From contig NC_092330.1 of assembly GCF_036785885.1 (NCBI RefSeq), positions 12,124,525 through 12,188,524 on the forward strand: a stretch of DNA of 64,000 nucleotides, written 5' to 3'. A model generated the notes under the pieces. The model saw only the letters and a list, made by a program, of their open reading frames with translations, searched no databases and was not told the origin of the DNA. Position numbers and translations under genes: made by a program. This document shows positions 1-12,394 of the stretch, one piece after another (within the stretch, counting starts at the first letter, position 1; each line of letters opens with the position of its first letter). This DNA comes from Coffea arabica. Its lineage: Eukaryota; Streptophyta; Magnoliopsida; Gentianales; Rubiaceae.

Positions 1-39
1 CATGGGATTGGAGTACAAAATAAGAAGAGAAGTATGAAC

Positions 40-2459
40 TGTGACAGCCCCACCTTCTTCTAAGGCATACCAAAGGGGTTAACGAACTGCCTACCCAACT
101 CTCGCCAGGACTACTAAGACAATAACACACACTAAAACGTCCGGAATATATATATTAGCGCTTCTAAGCGATTCAACAATCACAAAATGGAAAACGAAAA
201 TTGCAACTAAAAGTGAATAGTGACTGCCACGTCACCATCCAGCCGGTACCCAATCGAATACAGATAACGTTGTATAATTCTAGAGAATGAACATTTCCAA
301 ACCAAATACAATACATGAACATGATTAAACAGTGTTATACACATACGTTTGTAATTTACAAAGCAAAAGGGAAATATTTGGATCAAGGTACATTTAGGGT
401 TTTCCAACTCCTGAGGAGCTATACAAAAAGTATTTATACTAGCTCAATTCAGTCTTCCAAAATCATGGTTTCCAAAAGTTGACCTTGTATGGAAAACAAA
501 ATTAACGAGGGTGAGCTTACGCTCGTGAGGTACCAACAAGACACACCGAGATAATCATACTTAGGTGAGGAACACATAAGAAATTACATCACCATAACCA
601 AAGATAAAAGGATAAGATCGCCTCTCAAGAGCCACTTTCCACTTGCCATACTCGATCTCAAACCCGTCGACACTCCGTCAACGTTTGGAGTAAAGAACAA
701 GACCATAGGTCCCACTTTACACCACATTCCTTCCACCGAACATTCCCCTTACCGGGCCCGAACACCTCACAGTAACAGAAAGGTAATACTCGAGTATACC
801 ACAGGGTCGAGGAGATAACACTCCACTCGACTAATAGTCACTCATGGTTCGTTATCGAACTGACCAAGCCCTTGCCGGCTTGACCCGAATAACGACCAAT
901 GAGTTAAGAGCTCAGATATCATAATAAAGTCGTTGGATACAACCCTCCAATCGATATTAAATCATGCACAAGTACCGTTTCACATTAATACAGTAGTAGT
1001 CATACAAGTAAGAGAACAAGAGCGGTGAAGTACACTCTCGTCTCATTCAAGTCAACCAAGTCACAGAATCAAGTATAAACAATCATTTAAGCATTAAACC
1101 ATACAAGGTATACTCACCAATTCAAACAAGTAATTTCACAAGTTTTCGCCCGACGTAAGCCTCGGTTCACCGGCACGCCCTATAACAATCAAGAAAGCCC
1201 TATGAACAATTGCCTCTTAAATGAACTATTAAGGCAAAACCAAATAGAGCTTGAAATGGAAAATACATAACATTTAGGGCTAAAAGTAGAAACATACCCC
1301 AAAATCTTTCATTTCTATCCAACCTCAACCTAAACTCACAAGAATCCACCATCCTCAACATTTGGACAGCATTTCCCCTAAAATTTCAGATTTCCATCCT
1401 ACAAACAACCATTGAAATTCATCCAAAGCAACCACAAGCACACAAACAATTCATAAGCCATTCAGCACACTTCATTAGGGTCACAATACCCCTCAATCAT
1501 AGCCAATTAGAAGCTCAATAACCAAGCATAGGAAAGCCTTAATTAGAAGCCCTAAATCTGAAATTTTCCGCACAAGCGGAAATTTTCTGCAAATAACCGC
1601 AATTAACGCACAAAAGCTCCATTTTACACAATTTAGAGTTATCCATCCAAGGCCAACCATAGCTATCATATGAAAACAGAAAATTTTCCAAAAAAATTAG
1701 AAATTTAGCTAACTCCGCTTTAATCCATGAAATCTTCCATAAAATCACCTAGTTAGCTACCATAAGTCATCAATTAACCGTAATTAGGAACAAAGAGTGA
1801 GTTCCAAGCAAAATACCTTAACTCCTCAAGAAAGGTAGTAGCTTAGGGGTTTTCTTCCAAAACAACTCCACCAAGACCTTCAAACTCCCTTAGCAAGTCA
1901 CTTTTGTGGACTAATTCAAGGTTTAATCGGTTGGATTTCAAGATTTGTGCAAGAAATGGAAGATATAGTTGAAGCTTTCTTTTCTTTTCTTTTCTCTCAA
2001 GGTGAGGTTCAGCCAAAAAGGGTATAAAATGAAGATGATTTGGGTCAAAATTGGAGTTTTAGTAAAGTTAAGAAAGTTAGGCAAGTCTAACTTTGACTAA
2101 GTAGTGACATTTGGCACTTTGTTGTTGCTTAAAGTTATTTTCTTGTCTCCCCATGGTTAATCCATCTAGGTAACCTCTAATTATCTCCTAAGACCTAGTA
2201 TTTAAATCCCTTTATACACAACTTAACCTAATTGGCCGAATCTCACTCACTTAACGCACTAGCGGGTCCCACGTCCAACATACACTCCTAATTTCTCATG
2301 AACTAACTTATACTAGAAAAATGATTTCAAAACTATAGTTACTGATAAAAATATCTTTAAAGTTAATATAATGAAGAAAATGTAAATGTGCATAGGAATA
2401 AAATAATGTCTAAAATAAAAAAAAATTTCTTTTTTTTCTTTTTTTCCCCGGTTCTCACA
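40..2459 (-). repeat. 3' LTR of a decayed Ty3/gypsy chromovirus
   Basis: The plus strand opens with TGTGACAGCCCCACCTTC and closes with GGTTCTCACA. Read on the minus strand this is a TG...CA LTR of about 2.42 kb. The outer 75 bases (CTCTCGCCAGGACTACT and neighbours) and many internal blocks match the LTRs of the intact element at 6085-16748, but with numerous substitutions and indels, so it is an older relative. A polypurine tract (complement of CTCTCTCCCCCTT, 2460-2472) adjoins its right end, which marks it as the 3' LTR of a minus-strand element. The five bases to the left are TGAAC. The partner duplication was lost when the element was truncated. Bases 1-39 show nothing I recognise. Confidence 0.88.
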
Positions 2460-4818
2460 CTCTCTCCCCCTTAAAAAATTTCGTCCTCGAAATTGCTCAC
2501 CTGGGTTACTAAATAGCTCAGGATATCTCTTTTGCATCTTCTCCTCCACCTCCCAAGTTGCCTCTTCTATTCCATGATTCCTCCACAAAACCTTCACCAA
2601 CGGGATTTGTTTATTTCTCAGTTCCTTAATCCTTCGATCGAGTAATCGCATAGGTCTCTCTTCGTAGGTGTGTGTTTCATTTATCTCAATCTCCTTCGGT
2701 TGTACAAGGTGGGTTGGATCAGGATAGTACTTTTTAAGCATTGAGACATGGAAGACGTCATGAATTCGGGATAAACTTGGCAGCAACTCGAGTCGATACG
2801 CTACTTTTCCAACCCTTTAGAGAATCTTGAAGGGTCCTACGAATCGTGGTTGAAGTTTCTTTCCTCTCTCCGCGGTGACACTTCGTAAGGATATGATCTT
2901 AAGGAAAACACGGTCTCTAACTTCAAATTCCAAATCTTTCCTTCGGTTATCCGCGTAGTTCTTTTGGTGACTTTGAGCTGTTTGGAGTCTCTGACGTATC
3001 AACTAAACATTTTCTTGAGCATCCTCCATCCACGGAATGACTGTTGGGTCCAAGACCTTCTTTTCCCGTACTTCATCCCAATATATGGGTGAACGACACT
3101 TCCTTCCGTAAAGCGCTTCGTATGGTACCATTTGGATCGACGAGTGGTAACTATTATTGTAGGCAAACTCCACCAAGGTCATGTGTTGGCCCTAACTACC
3201 CCCAAAATCTAAGATGCAAGTCCTTAGCATATCCTCAAGGGTTTGAATGATTCGTTCAAACTGTCCATCCGTCTGGGGGTGATAAGTAGTACTAAGGTTG
3301 AGTTTAGTTCCTAAGGTCTCTTGAAACTTTTGCCAAAACCTTGACACGAAACGAGGATCTCAGTCGGAAACTATACTCACTGGAATTTCGTGTAATCTCA
3401 CAATTTCATTCATATACAGTTGAGCCAACTTTTCTAGGAAATACTTCATATTCACAGGCAAGAAATGGGCCGATTTGGTCAACCGATCAACGATCACCCA
3501 AACAGCATCATATCTCTTGTGTGTCCTTGGCAATCCAGAAACAAAGTCCATCGTGATATTTTTCCACTTCCATTCGGGTATCTCAAGAGGTTGTAACAAT
3601 CCAGAGGGTTTTTGGTGTTCAGCCTTAACTTACTGGCAAACCAGACAGGTTTGTATATATTGAGCAATCTCCCTCTTCATTTTATCCCACCAATACAACC
3701 TTCGTAGATCTAGGTACATCTTGTTACTACCAGGGTGAATTGTGTATTTCGATTGATGGGCTTCCTCCAAAATCTCCCTTTTCAAAGTTTGATCCTTGGG
3801 CACCACTACTCAGTTCCTATACCTTAAAATCCCTTCAGGACTCAAATTGAAATCAGGTAATTCTCCCTTCTCTACCTTTTCCTTCCACTTTTATACCATC
3901 GGATCCTTCTTTTGGGCTTCTTTAATTCGACCAAGAATAGTAGATGTTACCCGGATATTCCCAAAGGTCACCTTTTGACGTTCAAATTAGGGTTCTACTC
4001 ACTAACCACTCCCAACATCTCCCACTCTTTGACCATTAGCCTAGCTATTTGAGCCTTCCGACTTAAGGCATCAGCTACTACATTCGCTTTTCCTGGATGG
4101 TAGTTAATCTTACAGTCGTAGTCCTCCAAAAATTCAATCCATCGCGCTGCCTCATGTTCAATTCTTTTTGGGAAAACAGATACTTAAGGCTTTTATGGTC
4201 AGAATAAACCTCAAAGGTTACCCCGTACAGGTAGTGCCTCCACTTTTTCAGGGCAAAGACTACGATTGCTAACTCCTAGTCATGGGTAGGGTAGTTTTAT
4301 TCGTGGGGTTTCAATTTCCTAGAGGCAAACGATATCATATTCTTATTCTGCATCAACACGTACCCCAATCCTTCCCTTGACGCATCAGTATAAACAGTGA
4401 AACTATCCTTTCCGTTAGGCAAAGTGAGAATAGGGGCCACGGTTAATCTTTTCTTCAATTCTTGAAAGCTACCTTCACACCTAGTGTCCCACAGAAAACG
4501 GCCATTCCTTTTGGTTAAATCGGTCAAAGGACTGGCAAGCTTGGAAAAGTCCTGAATAAAACGCCTATAGTACCCAGCCAATCCTAAAAAGCTACGCACT
4601 TCAGTGGGAGTTTCAGGTCTCTTCCATTCGGTTACGACCTCTACTTTCGCCGCATCTACCGTAATACCCTCTTTCGAAATCACATGCCCCAAGAAAGAAA
4701 TTTTCTCCAACCAAAATTCACATTTACTAAATTTGGTGTATAGCTGATGATCTCTTAGGGTTTGCAAGACTAGCTTCAGATATTGCTCATGCTCCTCTTG
4801 GGTTTTTGAGTAGACCAG
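2460..4818 (-). pseudogene. Truncated, frameshifted gypsy pol (RT end, RNase H, integrase, chromodomain)
   Basis: Minus-strand fragments read in the order RT C-terminus and RNase H start (4297-4818, with [20 protein letters not shown] and [16 protein letters not shown]), RNase H and integrase zinc region (roughly 3600-4290), integrase core (3360-3599, with the [20 protein letters not shown] block), integrase C-terminus (2817-3002) and chromodomain (2400-2786, [20 protein letters not shown]). The reading frame is broken between these pieces by stops and frameshifts, so no polyprotein could be made. Homology to the intact element ends at about 4816, inside RT just before the catalytic FIDD segment. 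Gag, protease, most of RT and the 5' LTR are missing. Another LTR begins at 4819. Confidence 0.9.
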
Positions 4819-4972
4819 TGTAGACACCAAAATTTTAGTTTTTTTATATATATAGTTGATTTTTGTTTTAATTTTTTTTGCTTATTTCATTAAAAAGAAA
4901 AAGAAAAAAAACAGAAAAATCTTAGCATTTTATCTTTTATTCCTAGTTTTGTTCATTGCATCCGATTTTTAC
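4819..4972 (+). repeat. Start of a second LTR type (TGTAGACACC...), cut by a LINE
   Basis: The sequence starts TGTAGACACCAAAATTTT immediately after the truncated gypsy pol and is very AT-rich. A TG start with TGTAGACACC is common among plant gypsy LTRs of the Tat/Ogre kind, so I read it as an LTR start on the plus strand. That assignment is by resemblance only. The LINE poly(T) begins at 4973, and the continuation of this LTR is probably at 19461-20682. Confidence 0.5.
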
Positions 4973-6079
4973 TTTTTTTTTTTTTTTTTTTTTTGGCAAA
5001 ACCCCGTACACGGGGATGGGATGCCAGCCCCTAAATATTATTGAAAACGACAACTTAAACAAAGAAGGGAGACGCCTCCCCAATGTAAAGACTAGGCATA
5101 CATAACCTAAACCCCTTCGCTAATCCAACGAACCCCAGGCACACTCCGTGAGTCTAGCACAACCGAGGCCCGGACGATTGCCGGCAACTCCTGGAACTGG
5201 TCATATTCCGTGACTCCTATTGCTCCCATATCCGCTAGCCTGTCTGCCGCCGAGTTGGCCTCACGGAACACATGCGCGATAGTGGCTGAAAAACCCTCTA
5301 GAAGTCTCCTAATTTTCCTCAAGCAATTACATAAAGGCCACTTAGCAAGTACCCCAGAGACAACCAACTGCACCAAGGCTTTAGAATCCACTTCTACCAA
5401 CGAAGGGCGAAGCCCCCGTTGTGAACACAACTGCAAACCCAACAGTAAAGCCAGACCTTCTGCCTCCAACACATTGTAGTCCCCGAATTCCTTGTAAAAA
5501 GCAAAAATCATTTTTCCCTGATAATCCCGGACTAGCCCCCCACCCGTGGCCCTGCCATGCTTCACACTGGCGTCCGAGTTCAATTTAAGCAAACCAAAAA
5601 GCGGCTTTTCCCACATAACCGCCCGAGGCATCCTCCGCCGCGGCGGCGTGGTAACCAAACGAAGTAAGTCACAATCGACATCTCCGTTGAAGTGCGACCG
5701 ACGAAACAAATTAGCCTTCCCAAGCCCCTCCAAGAAATGGTCTACCTCGCAGATGACCCTGTCACTCCCCCAATGGACGTCGCGAAAACGCTCCTGGTTC
5801 CTGGCAGACCAAAGAAACCAGCACACTACAACTGGCATAAACGTCCGAATATGGTCCTTCGAAGGAATTGCTGCCGTCCAATACCACGCTTTAAAAACTG
5901 ATGCCATGCCCAAGCAATTGGATAATCGAAAACCAAAACGGGCAGACATCCTCCGCCACACCTCGGAGGCCACCGGGCCCTTAAAGAAGACATGCAAAAG
6001 GTCTTCCTCCTCCAGATAACAGCACCCACATCTAGAGGGACAAGACAAACCTCTCGACCGTAAAGTCACATCCAAAGGA
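4973..6079 (-). mobile_element. LINE-1 (first LINE), 3' segment with RNase H and poly(A)
   Basis: A run of 22 T (4973-4994) is the minus-strand poly(A) tail. The open frame 5107-6075 follows, read on the minus strand. It holds a cysteine-rich zf-RVT region (CGCCYLEEEDLLHVFFKGP) and an RNase H domain with the expected acidic residues (LNSDASV, LEAEGLALLLGL, VEVDSKALV, AADRLADMG). Plant L1-type LINEs often carry such an RNase H after RT. The frame joins exactly to the segment at 16754-19460 once the gypsy element and one AGGAA copy are removed, so this is the C-terminal part of one ORF2 that was open before the insertion. It ends at TCG-GAA-GGG-style codons before the TAG near 5107. Confidence 0.9.
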
Positions 6080-6084
6080 AGGAA
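6080..6084. repeat. Target site duplication AGGAA (left)
   Basis: AGGAA directly precedes the left LTR and recurs at 16749-16753 directly after the right LTR. Five-base duplications are standard for Ty3/gypsy integration. Confidence 0.95.
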
Positions 6085-8594
6085 TGTGACAGCCCCACCT
6101 TCCCCTAAGCCGTACCAAAGGAGTTAGCGGACTGCCTGCCCAGCTCTCGCCAGGACTACTAAAACGGTCAAACACTAACTCAAGTCGTTCGGGAAAATAT
6201 TGGCGCGCTTAAACAACCCAATAAATAAGAAACGGAAAACAAAAGTCAAAACGTGAAGCGAATAGTGACCGCCACGTCACAATCCGCCAAGATCCCATGG
6301 ATTACAAGAAATTTCCAACAATCACTGAAAAGAGTATATACAAGCCAAGTACAATCCATTGGATAGGAATACACCCTATTACAAACCTCATTTGTATGGT
6401 TACAAGCCAAAAGAAAGCATTTAAATCCAAGTACAAACAAAGGTTCCAACTATTGAGGAGCTATCCAAAATCTCTCAACTAGCTCTACTCAACTCATGCT
6501 TCAAAGTCAAAAGTCCAAAAGACAATTCCCTGTAAGGAAAACAAAATTTAACGGAGTGAGCTTTCGCCCAATGAGGTACTATCACGTACATATACCAAGA
6601 TCACATAAACTCAAGAGCATTCAGTCCAAATACGTTCGTCAAGTAAGTAAAAGCAATAACACCCAAGTGTAAGGAATAAAAGGATACGGATGGCTCTCAG
6701 GAGCCCTTTTCCTCTTTTGCCATACTTGATCTCATCTCATTGACTCTCCGTCAATGTATACCAGGTAATCATGACCGTAGACCCCTCTTTACTCCAATTA
6801 TCCGTCCACCTCACTTTCCCCTTACCGGGCCCGAACACCACACAGTACAAAATTGGTATTACTCGAGTAAACCGGAATCTAGGGTCTCATACCCAAAGAT
6901 TCTCAAATACAGTCCCCCTGGCTTGTCAAATGTCCCCGACCAAGTCCTTACTGGCTCGAGTCCATTGACTTCCAATGAGGTAGAGCTCAAAGTAAACAGT
7001 ACAGATCCAGAGTTACAGTAACGATCGGCATCCAAGCGACACCAAATCAAAGACAGTCAAGAGTATTCAAGTTATCATAGCCAAACAAGTAGGCCAGAGA
7101 GTACGAGAGTGGTAAAGTACACCCTCGCCTCACCTAGTCCAAACAATCATCACAACTAGTCCAAAACACAGAATTCAAGTACAAGAAAGCCACGGAATAA
7201 CAAATATGTGAGTAGTACACTCACCAAGTCAAACAAAGTAATTTCACAAGTTTTCGCCCGACGTGAGCCTCGGATCACCGGCACGCCCTATAATAATCAA
7301 GAAAGTACAATTAGGACTCAAACACGCGTCGAATACCCTTTTAATAGGAACTATTAAGGTAAAACCCAAATATAGCTTGGAAATGAAAAATACATAATAT
7401 TTAGGGTTAAAAGTAGAAACAACCCTAAAATCGATCACTTCTATCCAATCTCAACCCAACTCACACGACTCTAATATCCTAGACACTTGGACAGCATTTC
7501 CCCTAAATTTCAGCTTTTCCAACCTACAAAACAACCATTAAAACCATCCAATATAACCACAAGCACCCAAACAATTCATAAGCCATACAATATACTTAAT
7601 TAGGGTCACAATACCCCTCAATTATAGCCAATTAGAAGCTCAACAATCAACCATAGAAAAGCCCCAATTGAAACCCTAAATCTGAAATTTTTCGCACAAA
7701 CGGAAATTTTCCGCAATCAACTACAATTAACGCACAAGAGAGCTACAAAACACCATTTAGAACCACCAACTCAAGCTCAATCATATCCAACATAAGCAAA
7801 CAGAAAAATTCCAAGAAAAATCAGAAAATTAGGAAACTTCACTCCAATCCACCAAATCTTCCGAAAAATCACGTATAGAGCTACTATAAGGCACCACTTG
7901 GCCAAAATTAGAAACAAAAGATGAGTTTCAAGCAAGATACCTTAGATCTTCAAGAAAGGTTGAAGCTTAGAAGGTTTTCTTCCAAAACAAAACCACCAAG
8001 TTCTTCAAACACCCGTAGCAAGATGATTTTATGGACTAATTCAAGAAATAATCGGTTGATTCTCAAGATTGGAGCAAGATTTGAAGATAGAAGGTTGAAG
8101 GTTTCTTTCCTTTGTTGGCTAGAGAGGTTCGGCCATGAGGAGCTGAAGAATGAAGATGATTTGGTCCAATTTTGACTTTTAAGTGAAGACAAAGAAAGTT
8201 AGGCAAAGTTAGGTATGGTTTGGCCAACCAAAATTGGACACTTGGCACCTTATTTTCACTTAGAGTTATCCTCTTATCCCTCCAAGGTTAATTCATCTAG
8301 GTAACCTCTAATCATCTCCTAACACCTAGTAATAAAATCCCTTTATGCAAAATTTAACCGAATCGGCCGAATTTCTCTCACTAAATGCACTAGCGAGTCC
8401 CACGTCCAAAATACGTTCCAAATTTCTCACGAACTACCTTATACTAGAAAAATGATTTAAAAACTATATTTACTGATAAAATGTTAATAAAAGTAATATA
8501 ATAAAGAAAATACAAGAAAACGGTGCACAGGAATAAAATAATAAATAAATAAATAATAATTTTTTTTTTTTTTTTTTGTTTCTGGGTTCTCACA
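6085..8594 (-). repeat. 3' LTR of the intact chromovirus
   Basis: 2510 bp, TGTGAGAACC...GGGGCTGTCACA on the minus strand. It is almost identical to the copy at 14242-16748, with a constant offset of 8157 up to the poly(T) tract near the inner end. Differences seen are C/A-type changes near 8136, 8346 and 8396 and a longer T run at 8560-8577. It contains the splice-like and palindromic blocks discussed in the findings. Confidence 0.95.
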
Positions 8595-11500
8595 TCCTCT
8601 CCCCCTAAAAAAAAATTTCGCCCTCGAAATTGCTCACCTGGGTTACTAAACAGCTCAGGGTATTTCTTTTGCATGTCTTCCTCCAATTCCCAAGTTGCCT
8701 CCTCTAAACCATGATTCCTCCACATAACCTTCACTAATGGGATTTGCTTATTCCTCAGTTCCTTAATCCTTCGATCGAGTACTTGTACAGGTCTCTCTTC
8801 GTAGGTGAGTGCCTCATCTAACTCAATCTCTTCTGGTCGCACAACGTGGGTTGGATCAGAATAGTACTTTTTCAGCATCGAAACATGGAAAACGTCATGA
8901 ATCCGAGATAATCTTGGCGGCAACTCGAGTCGGTACGCTACTTTCCCAACTCGTTGGAGAATTTTGTATGGCCCCACAAACCGTGGTTGAAGTTTCTTTC
9001 CTCTCCCCGCAGTGACGCTTCGTAGTGGCGTGATTTTAAGGAAGACACGGTCTCCAACTTCGAACTCCAAATCTTTCCTTCGATTATCTGCGTAGCTCTT
9101 TTGTCGGCTTTGAGCTGTTTGGAGTCTTTGACGAATCAATTTAACCTTTTCTTGCGCATCCTCCATCCAGGGAATGGTTGTTGGATCTAGAACTTTCTTT
9201 TCCCCTACTTCATCCCAGTAAATGGGTGAACGACACTTCCGTCCGTAGAGAGCTTCATATGGTGCCATTTGAATGGATGAGTGGAAACTATTATTGTAGG
9301 CGAACTCTACCAAAGTCATGTGTTGGCCCCAATTACCCCCAAAATCCAGAATACAAGTTCGTAACATATCCTCGAGGGTTTGAATCGTTTGCTCCGACTG
9401 GCCATCCGTCTGGGGGTGATAAGTGGTACTAAGGTTAAGTTTGGTCCCTAAGTGCTCCTGAAATTTTTGCCAAAACCTCGATACAAAACGAGGATCTCGA
9501 TCTGAAACTATACTCATTGGAACCCCATGTAACCTCACAATTTCATTCAGGTACAACCGAGCTAGTTTATCCATGGAGTCCTTCACATTCACAGGTAAGA
9601 AATGGGCTGATTTGGTCAACCGATCAACGATCACCCAAACGGCATCATGTCCTTTTTGCATTCTTGGCAGTCCAGAAACAAAGTCCATCGTGATATTTTC
9701 CCACTTCCATTCAGGTATCTCAAGAGGTTGTAACAGTCCGGAGGGTTTTTGGTGTTCAGCCTTAACTTGCTGGCAAATCAGACAGGTTTGGATATATTGA
9801 GCAATCTCCCTCTTCATTTTATCCCACCAGTACAACCGTCGCAAATCTTGGTACATCTTATTGCTACCAGGATGAATCGTGTATTTTGATCGATGGGCTT
9901 CCTCCAAAAGTTCTCTTTTCAGGTTTTCATCATTGGCCACCACTACTCGATTCCTATATCTTAAAATCCCTTCGGGACCCAAATTGAAATCAGGTAATGC
10001 TTCCTTTTCTACTTTTTCCTTCCACTTTTGTACCATCGGATCCTTCTCTTGGGCTTCTTTAATTCGATCAAGAATAGTAGAGGTTACCCGAATATTCCCA
10101 AAAGTTATTTTCTTGCATCCCACTCTAGGGTTCCACTCACTGGCTGCTCCTAACATCTCCCATTCCTTGACCATCAACCCGGCTACTTGAGCCTTCTGAC
10201 TTAGGGCGTCCGCTACTACGTTAGCCTTACCAGGATGGTAGTTGATCGTGCAGTCATAATCCTCTAAGAGTTCCATCCACCGGCGTTGCCTCATATTCAA
10301 CTCTTTTTGGGAGAACAGGTACTTAAGACTCTTATGGTCTGAATAAACCTCAAAGGTAACCCCGTAAAGATAGTGTCTCCACTTTTTCAGAGCAAAGACC
10401 ACAGCAGCTAACTCCAAGTCATGGGTAGGGTAGTTTTGTTCATGGGTTTTTAGTTTTCTAGAGGCAAAGGCAATCACGTTCTGGTTTTGCATTAACACGC
10501 ATCCCAAACCTTCCTTCGAAGCATCGGTATATACTGTGAAACTGTCCTTTCCATTAGGCAAGGCCAAAACAGGAGCTCTGGTTAACCTTCGCTTCAACTC
10601 CTGAAAACTGGTTTCACACCTAGTATCCCACACAAAACGACCGTTTTTCTTCGTCAGGTCGGTTAAAGGACCGGCCAATTTGGAAAAGTCTTTAATAAAG
10701 CGTCTATAGTACCCAGCCAACCCTAAGAAACTACGGATCTCTGTGGGATTTTCTGGCCTCTTCCATTCAGCGACTGCCTCTACTTTCGCGGGGTCTACCG
10801 TGATACCTTCTTTGGAAATCACATGTCCTAAGAAAGAGATTTTCTCCAGCCAAAATTCACACTTACTAAATTTGGCGTATAGCTGATGGTCTCTCAGGGC
10901 TTGTAACACTAACTTCAAATGCTGCTCATGTTCCTCACGGGTTTTAGAATAGACCAAAATGTCGTCAATGAACACGACAACAAATCGGTCCAGGTAGGGT
11001 TTGAAAACCCGATGCATCAAATCCATAAAGGCGGCAGGGGCATTGGTCAACCCAAAGGGCATGACCGCAAACTCAAAATGCCCATATCTAGAATTGAAAG
11101 CAGTCTTGGGTACATCTTCTTTCTTAATTAGCAACTGATAGTAACCCTGTCGGAGATCTAACTTTGAAAAGACCACTGCACCTTGCAACTGGTCAAACAA
11201 CTCATCGATATGGGGAAGTGGGTATTTGTTCTTAATGGTCATATTGTTTAGTCCCCGATAATCGATACACAGTCTTAAAGTTCCATCTTTTTTCTTAACA
11301 AATAATACCGGAGCCCCCCAAGGAGACCCACTCTCATGAATAAACCCCCGCTCCAACAGATCTTGCAATTGCAATTTCAACTCCTTGAGTTCAGCAGGTG
11401 CCATTCGATAGGGGGTTTTAGAGATAGGTGACGCTCCTGGCAATAGGTCAATCTTAAACTCTATCTCTCTCTCTGGAGGTAAAGTTACTAATTCATCAGG

Positions 11501-12367
11501 AAACACATCCGGATATTCACTTACAATAGGCACATCTTCAACCCTCAGCTTATCAGTGGGAGTATTTATAAGAAAAGCTAGAAATCCTTGGGCCCCTCTG
11601 TACAGAAATTTTCTAGCCCTAATACCCGAGATCAATGCAGATGAGGCTAAACTACCTCTTACATCTAGCCTTAAGGTCGCCTCCCCCGGTATACGAAATT
11701 CCACTACTTTTCTCTTACAATCGAGCTGTGCATTGTACTTAGCTAGCCAGTCCATACCCAATATAACGTCGTACCCCTTTATAGCTAAACTTATAAGATT
11801 CCCCAAAAGCTTCCTCTCTCCTACCCAAATTTCACAATTTGAATACATCAATCCAGTAAGCAAACGTTGGTCCCCCGTAGGAGTACTAACTTCTAAGTCA
11901 TAAGGCAAGCTAACGGGTTTTATATCAATACCGCACATAAAATCGGGGTTAACAAAGGAATGGGTAGCACCAGGGTCTATCAAAATCCTAGCTAGACGAT
12001 GGAAAACAGGGATCGTACCTTCTACAACCCCAGAGGAATCAGGGACTTGTTGTTGCTCAAGGGAGTAAACCCGAGCTGGCACCTTTGGCTTTGTCCCCTC
12101 TACCTTGGACTGTCCCGAGTTGGCCTTTGACGATTGGGTGGTTGCTCTCGCCTCCCGAGGTAACACTGGGCAGTTAGCTATTTGATGCTCTGCACTCCCG
12201 CAGCGTAAACATCTTCTCTCCTTCCTCCAACAGTTGTCCTCAGTGTGGTTTGGTTTTCCACAAAATCCACAGGGTCCACGTGCAACTGAGGCCGAACTTC
12301 CTTGTGAGGTGCTCTTCTGTGGGCCCCGTCCATTGTGACCACCCCTCGGCGGAGTCCCTCGCGTCAT
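8444..12367 (-). CDS. Gag zinc knuckle plus Pol polyprotein (protease, RT, RNase H, integrase, chromodomain)
   Basis: This is an open frame of 1307 codons. In order: two CCHC-like knuckles ([14 protein letters not shown] near residue 33; [14 protein letters not shown] near 53), an aspartic protease ([10 protein letters not shown] near 130, later DVILGMDWL), RT with [11 protein letters not shown] and the catalytic [11 protein letters not shown], RNase H ([16 protein letters not shown]), an HHCC integrase zinc region (ending CLICQQVK), an integrase core with its D, D and E residues ([21 protein letters not shown]), and a chromodomain-like end ([20 protein letters not shown] ... YPELF). It is in the same frame as the gag ORF at 12395-13240, separated by one TGA and eight further sense codons. 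The start given is the first ATG after that stop, so the natural product would probably begin in gag. The frame continues through the PPT about 150 bases into the 3' LTR. Confidence 0.93.
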   Translation of the reverse strand: MTRGTPPRGGHNGRGPQKSTSQGSSASVARGPCGFCGKPNHTEDNCWRKERRCLRCGSAEHQIANCPVLPREARATTQSSKANSGQSKVEGTKPKVPARVYSLEQQQVPDSSGVVEGTIPVFHRLARILIDPGATHSFVNPDFMCGIDIKPVSLPYDLEVSTPTGDQRLLTGLMYSNCEIWVGERKLLGNLISLAIKGYDVILGMDWLAKYNAQLDCKRKVVEFRIPGEATLRLDVRGSLASSALISGIRARKFLYRGAQGFLAFLINTPTDKLRVEDVPIVSEYPDVFPDELVTLPPEREIEFKIDLLPGASPISKTPYRMAPAELKELKLQLQDLLERGFIHESGSPWGAPVLFVKKKDGTLRLCIDYRGLNNMTIKNKYPLPHIDELFDQLQGAVVFSKLDLRQGYYQLLIKKEDVPKTAFNSRYGHFEFAVMPFGLTNAPAAFMDLMHRVFKPYLDRFVVVFIDDILVYSKTREEHEQHLKLVLQALRDHQLYAKFSKCEFWLEKISFLGHVISKEGITVDPAKVEAVAEWKRPENPTEIRSFLGLAGYYRRFIKDFSKLAGPLTDLTKKNGRFVWDTRCETSFQELKRRLTRAPVLALPNGKDSFTVYTDASKEGLGCVLMQNQNVIAFASRKLKTHEQNYPTHDLELAAVVFALKKWRHYLYGVTFEVYSDHKSLKYLFSQKELNMRQRRWMELLEDYDCTINYHPGKANVVADALSQKAQVAGLMVKEWEMLGAASEWNPRVGCKKITFGNIRVTSTILDRIKEAQEKDPMVQKWKEKVEKEALPDFNLGPEGILRYRNRVVVANDENLKRELLEEAHRSKYTIHPGSNKMYQDLRRLYWWDKMKREIAQYIQTCLICQQVKAEHQKPSGLLQPLEIPEWKWENITMDFVSGLPRMQKGHDAVWVIVDRLTKSAHFLPVNVKDSMDKLARLYLNEIVRLHGVPMSIVSDRDPRFVSRFWQKFQEHLGTKLNLSTTYHPQTDGQSEQTIQTLEDMLRTCILDFGGNWGQHMTLVEFAYNNSFHSSIQMAPYEALYGRKCRSPIYWDEVGEKKVLDPTTIPWMEDAQEKVKLIRQRLQTAQSRQKSYADNRRKDLEFEVGDRVFLKITPLRSVTAGRGKKLQPRFVGPYKILQRVGKVAYRLELPPRLSRIHDVFHVSMLKKYYSDPTHVVRPEEIELDEALTYEERPVQVLDRRIKELRNKQIPLVKVMWRNHGLEEATWELEEDMQKKYPELFSNPGEQFRGRNFFLGGEDVRTQKQKKKKKIIIYLFIILFLCTVFLYFLYYITFINILSVNIVFKSFF
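8595..8606 (-). other. Polypurine tract
   Basis: The minus strand reads AGGGGGAGAGGATG directly before the 3' LTR, in the place where plus-strand DNA synthesis is primed in LTR retrotransposons. Confidence 0.85.
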
Positions 12368-12394
12368 CCCCGGTTGCTTTCCTCCACCGGCTCC

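Noticed and set aside
35..39. TGAAC as target duplication of the left decayed element
   Set aside because: The other end of the element is deleted, so no partner can be shown.
6246..8192. Short open frames inside the LTRs (also at 14403-16349)
   Set aside because: Identical in both LTRs only because the LTRs are identical; none shows a start context or domain, and they overlap regulatory-type blocks.
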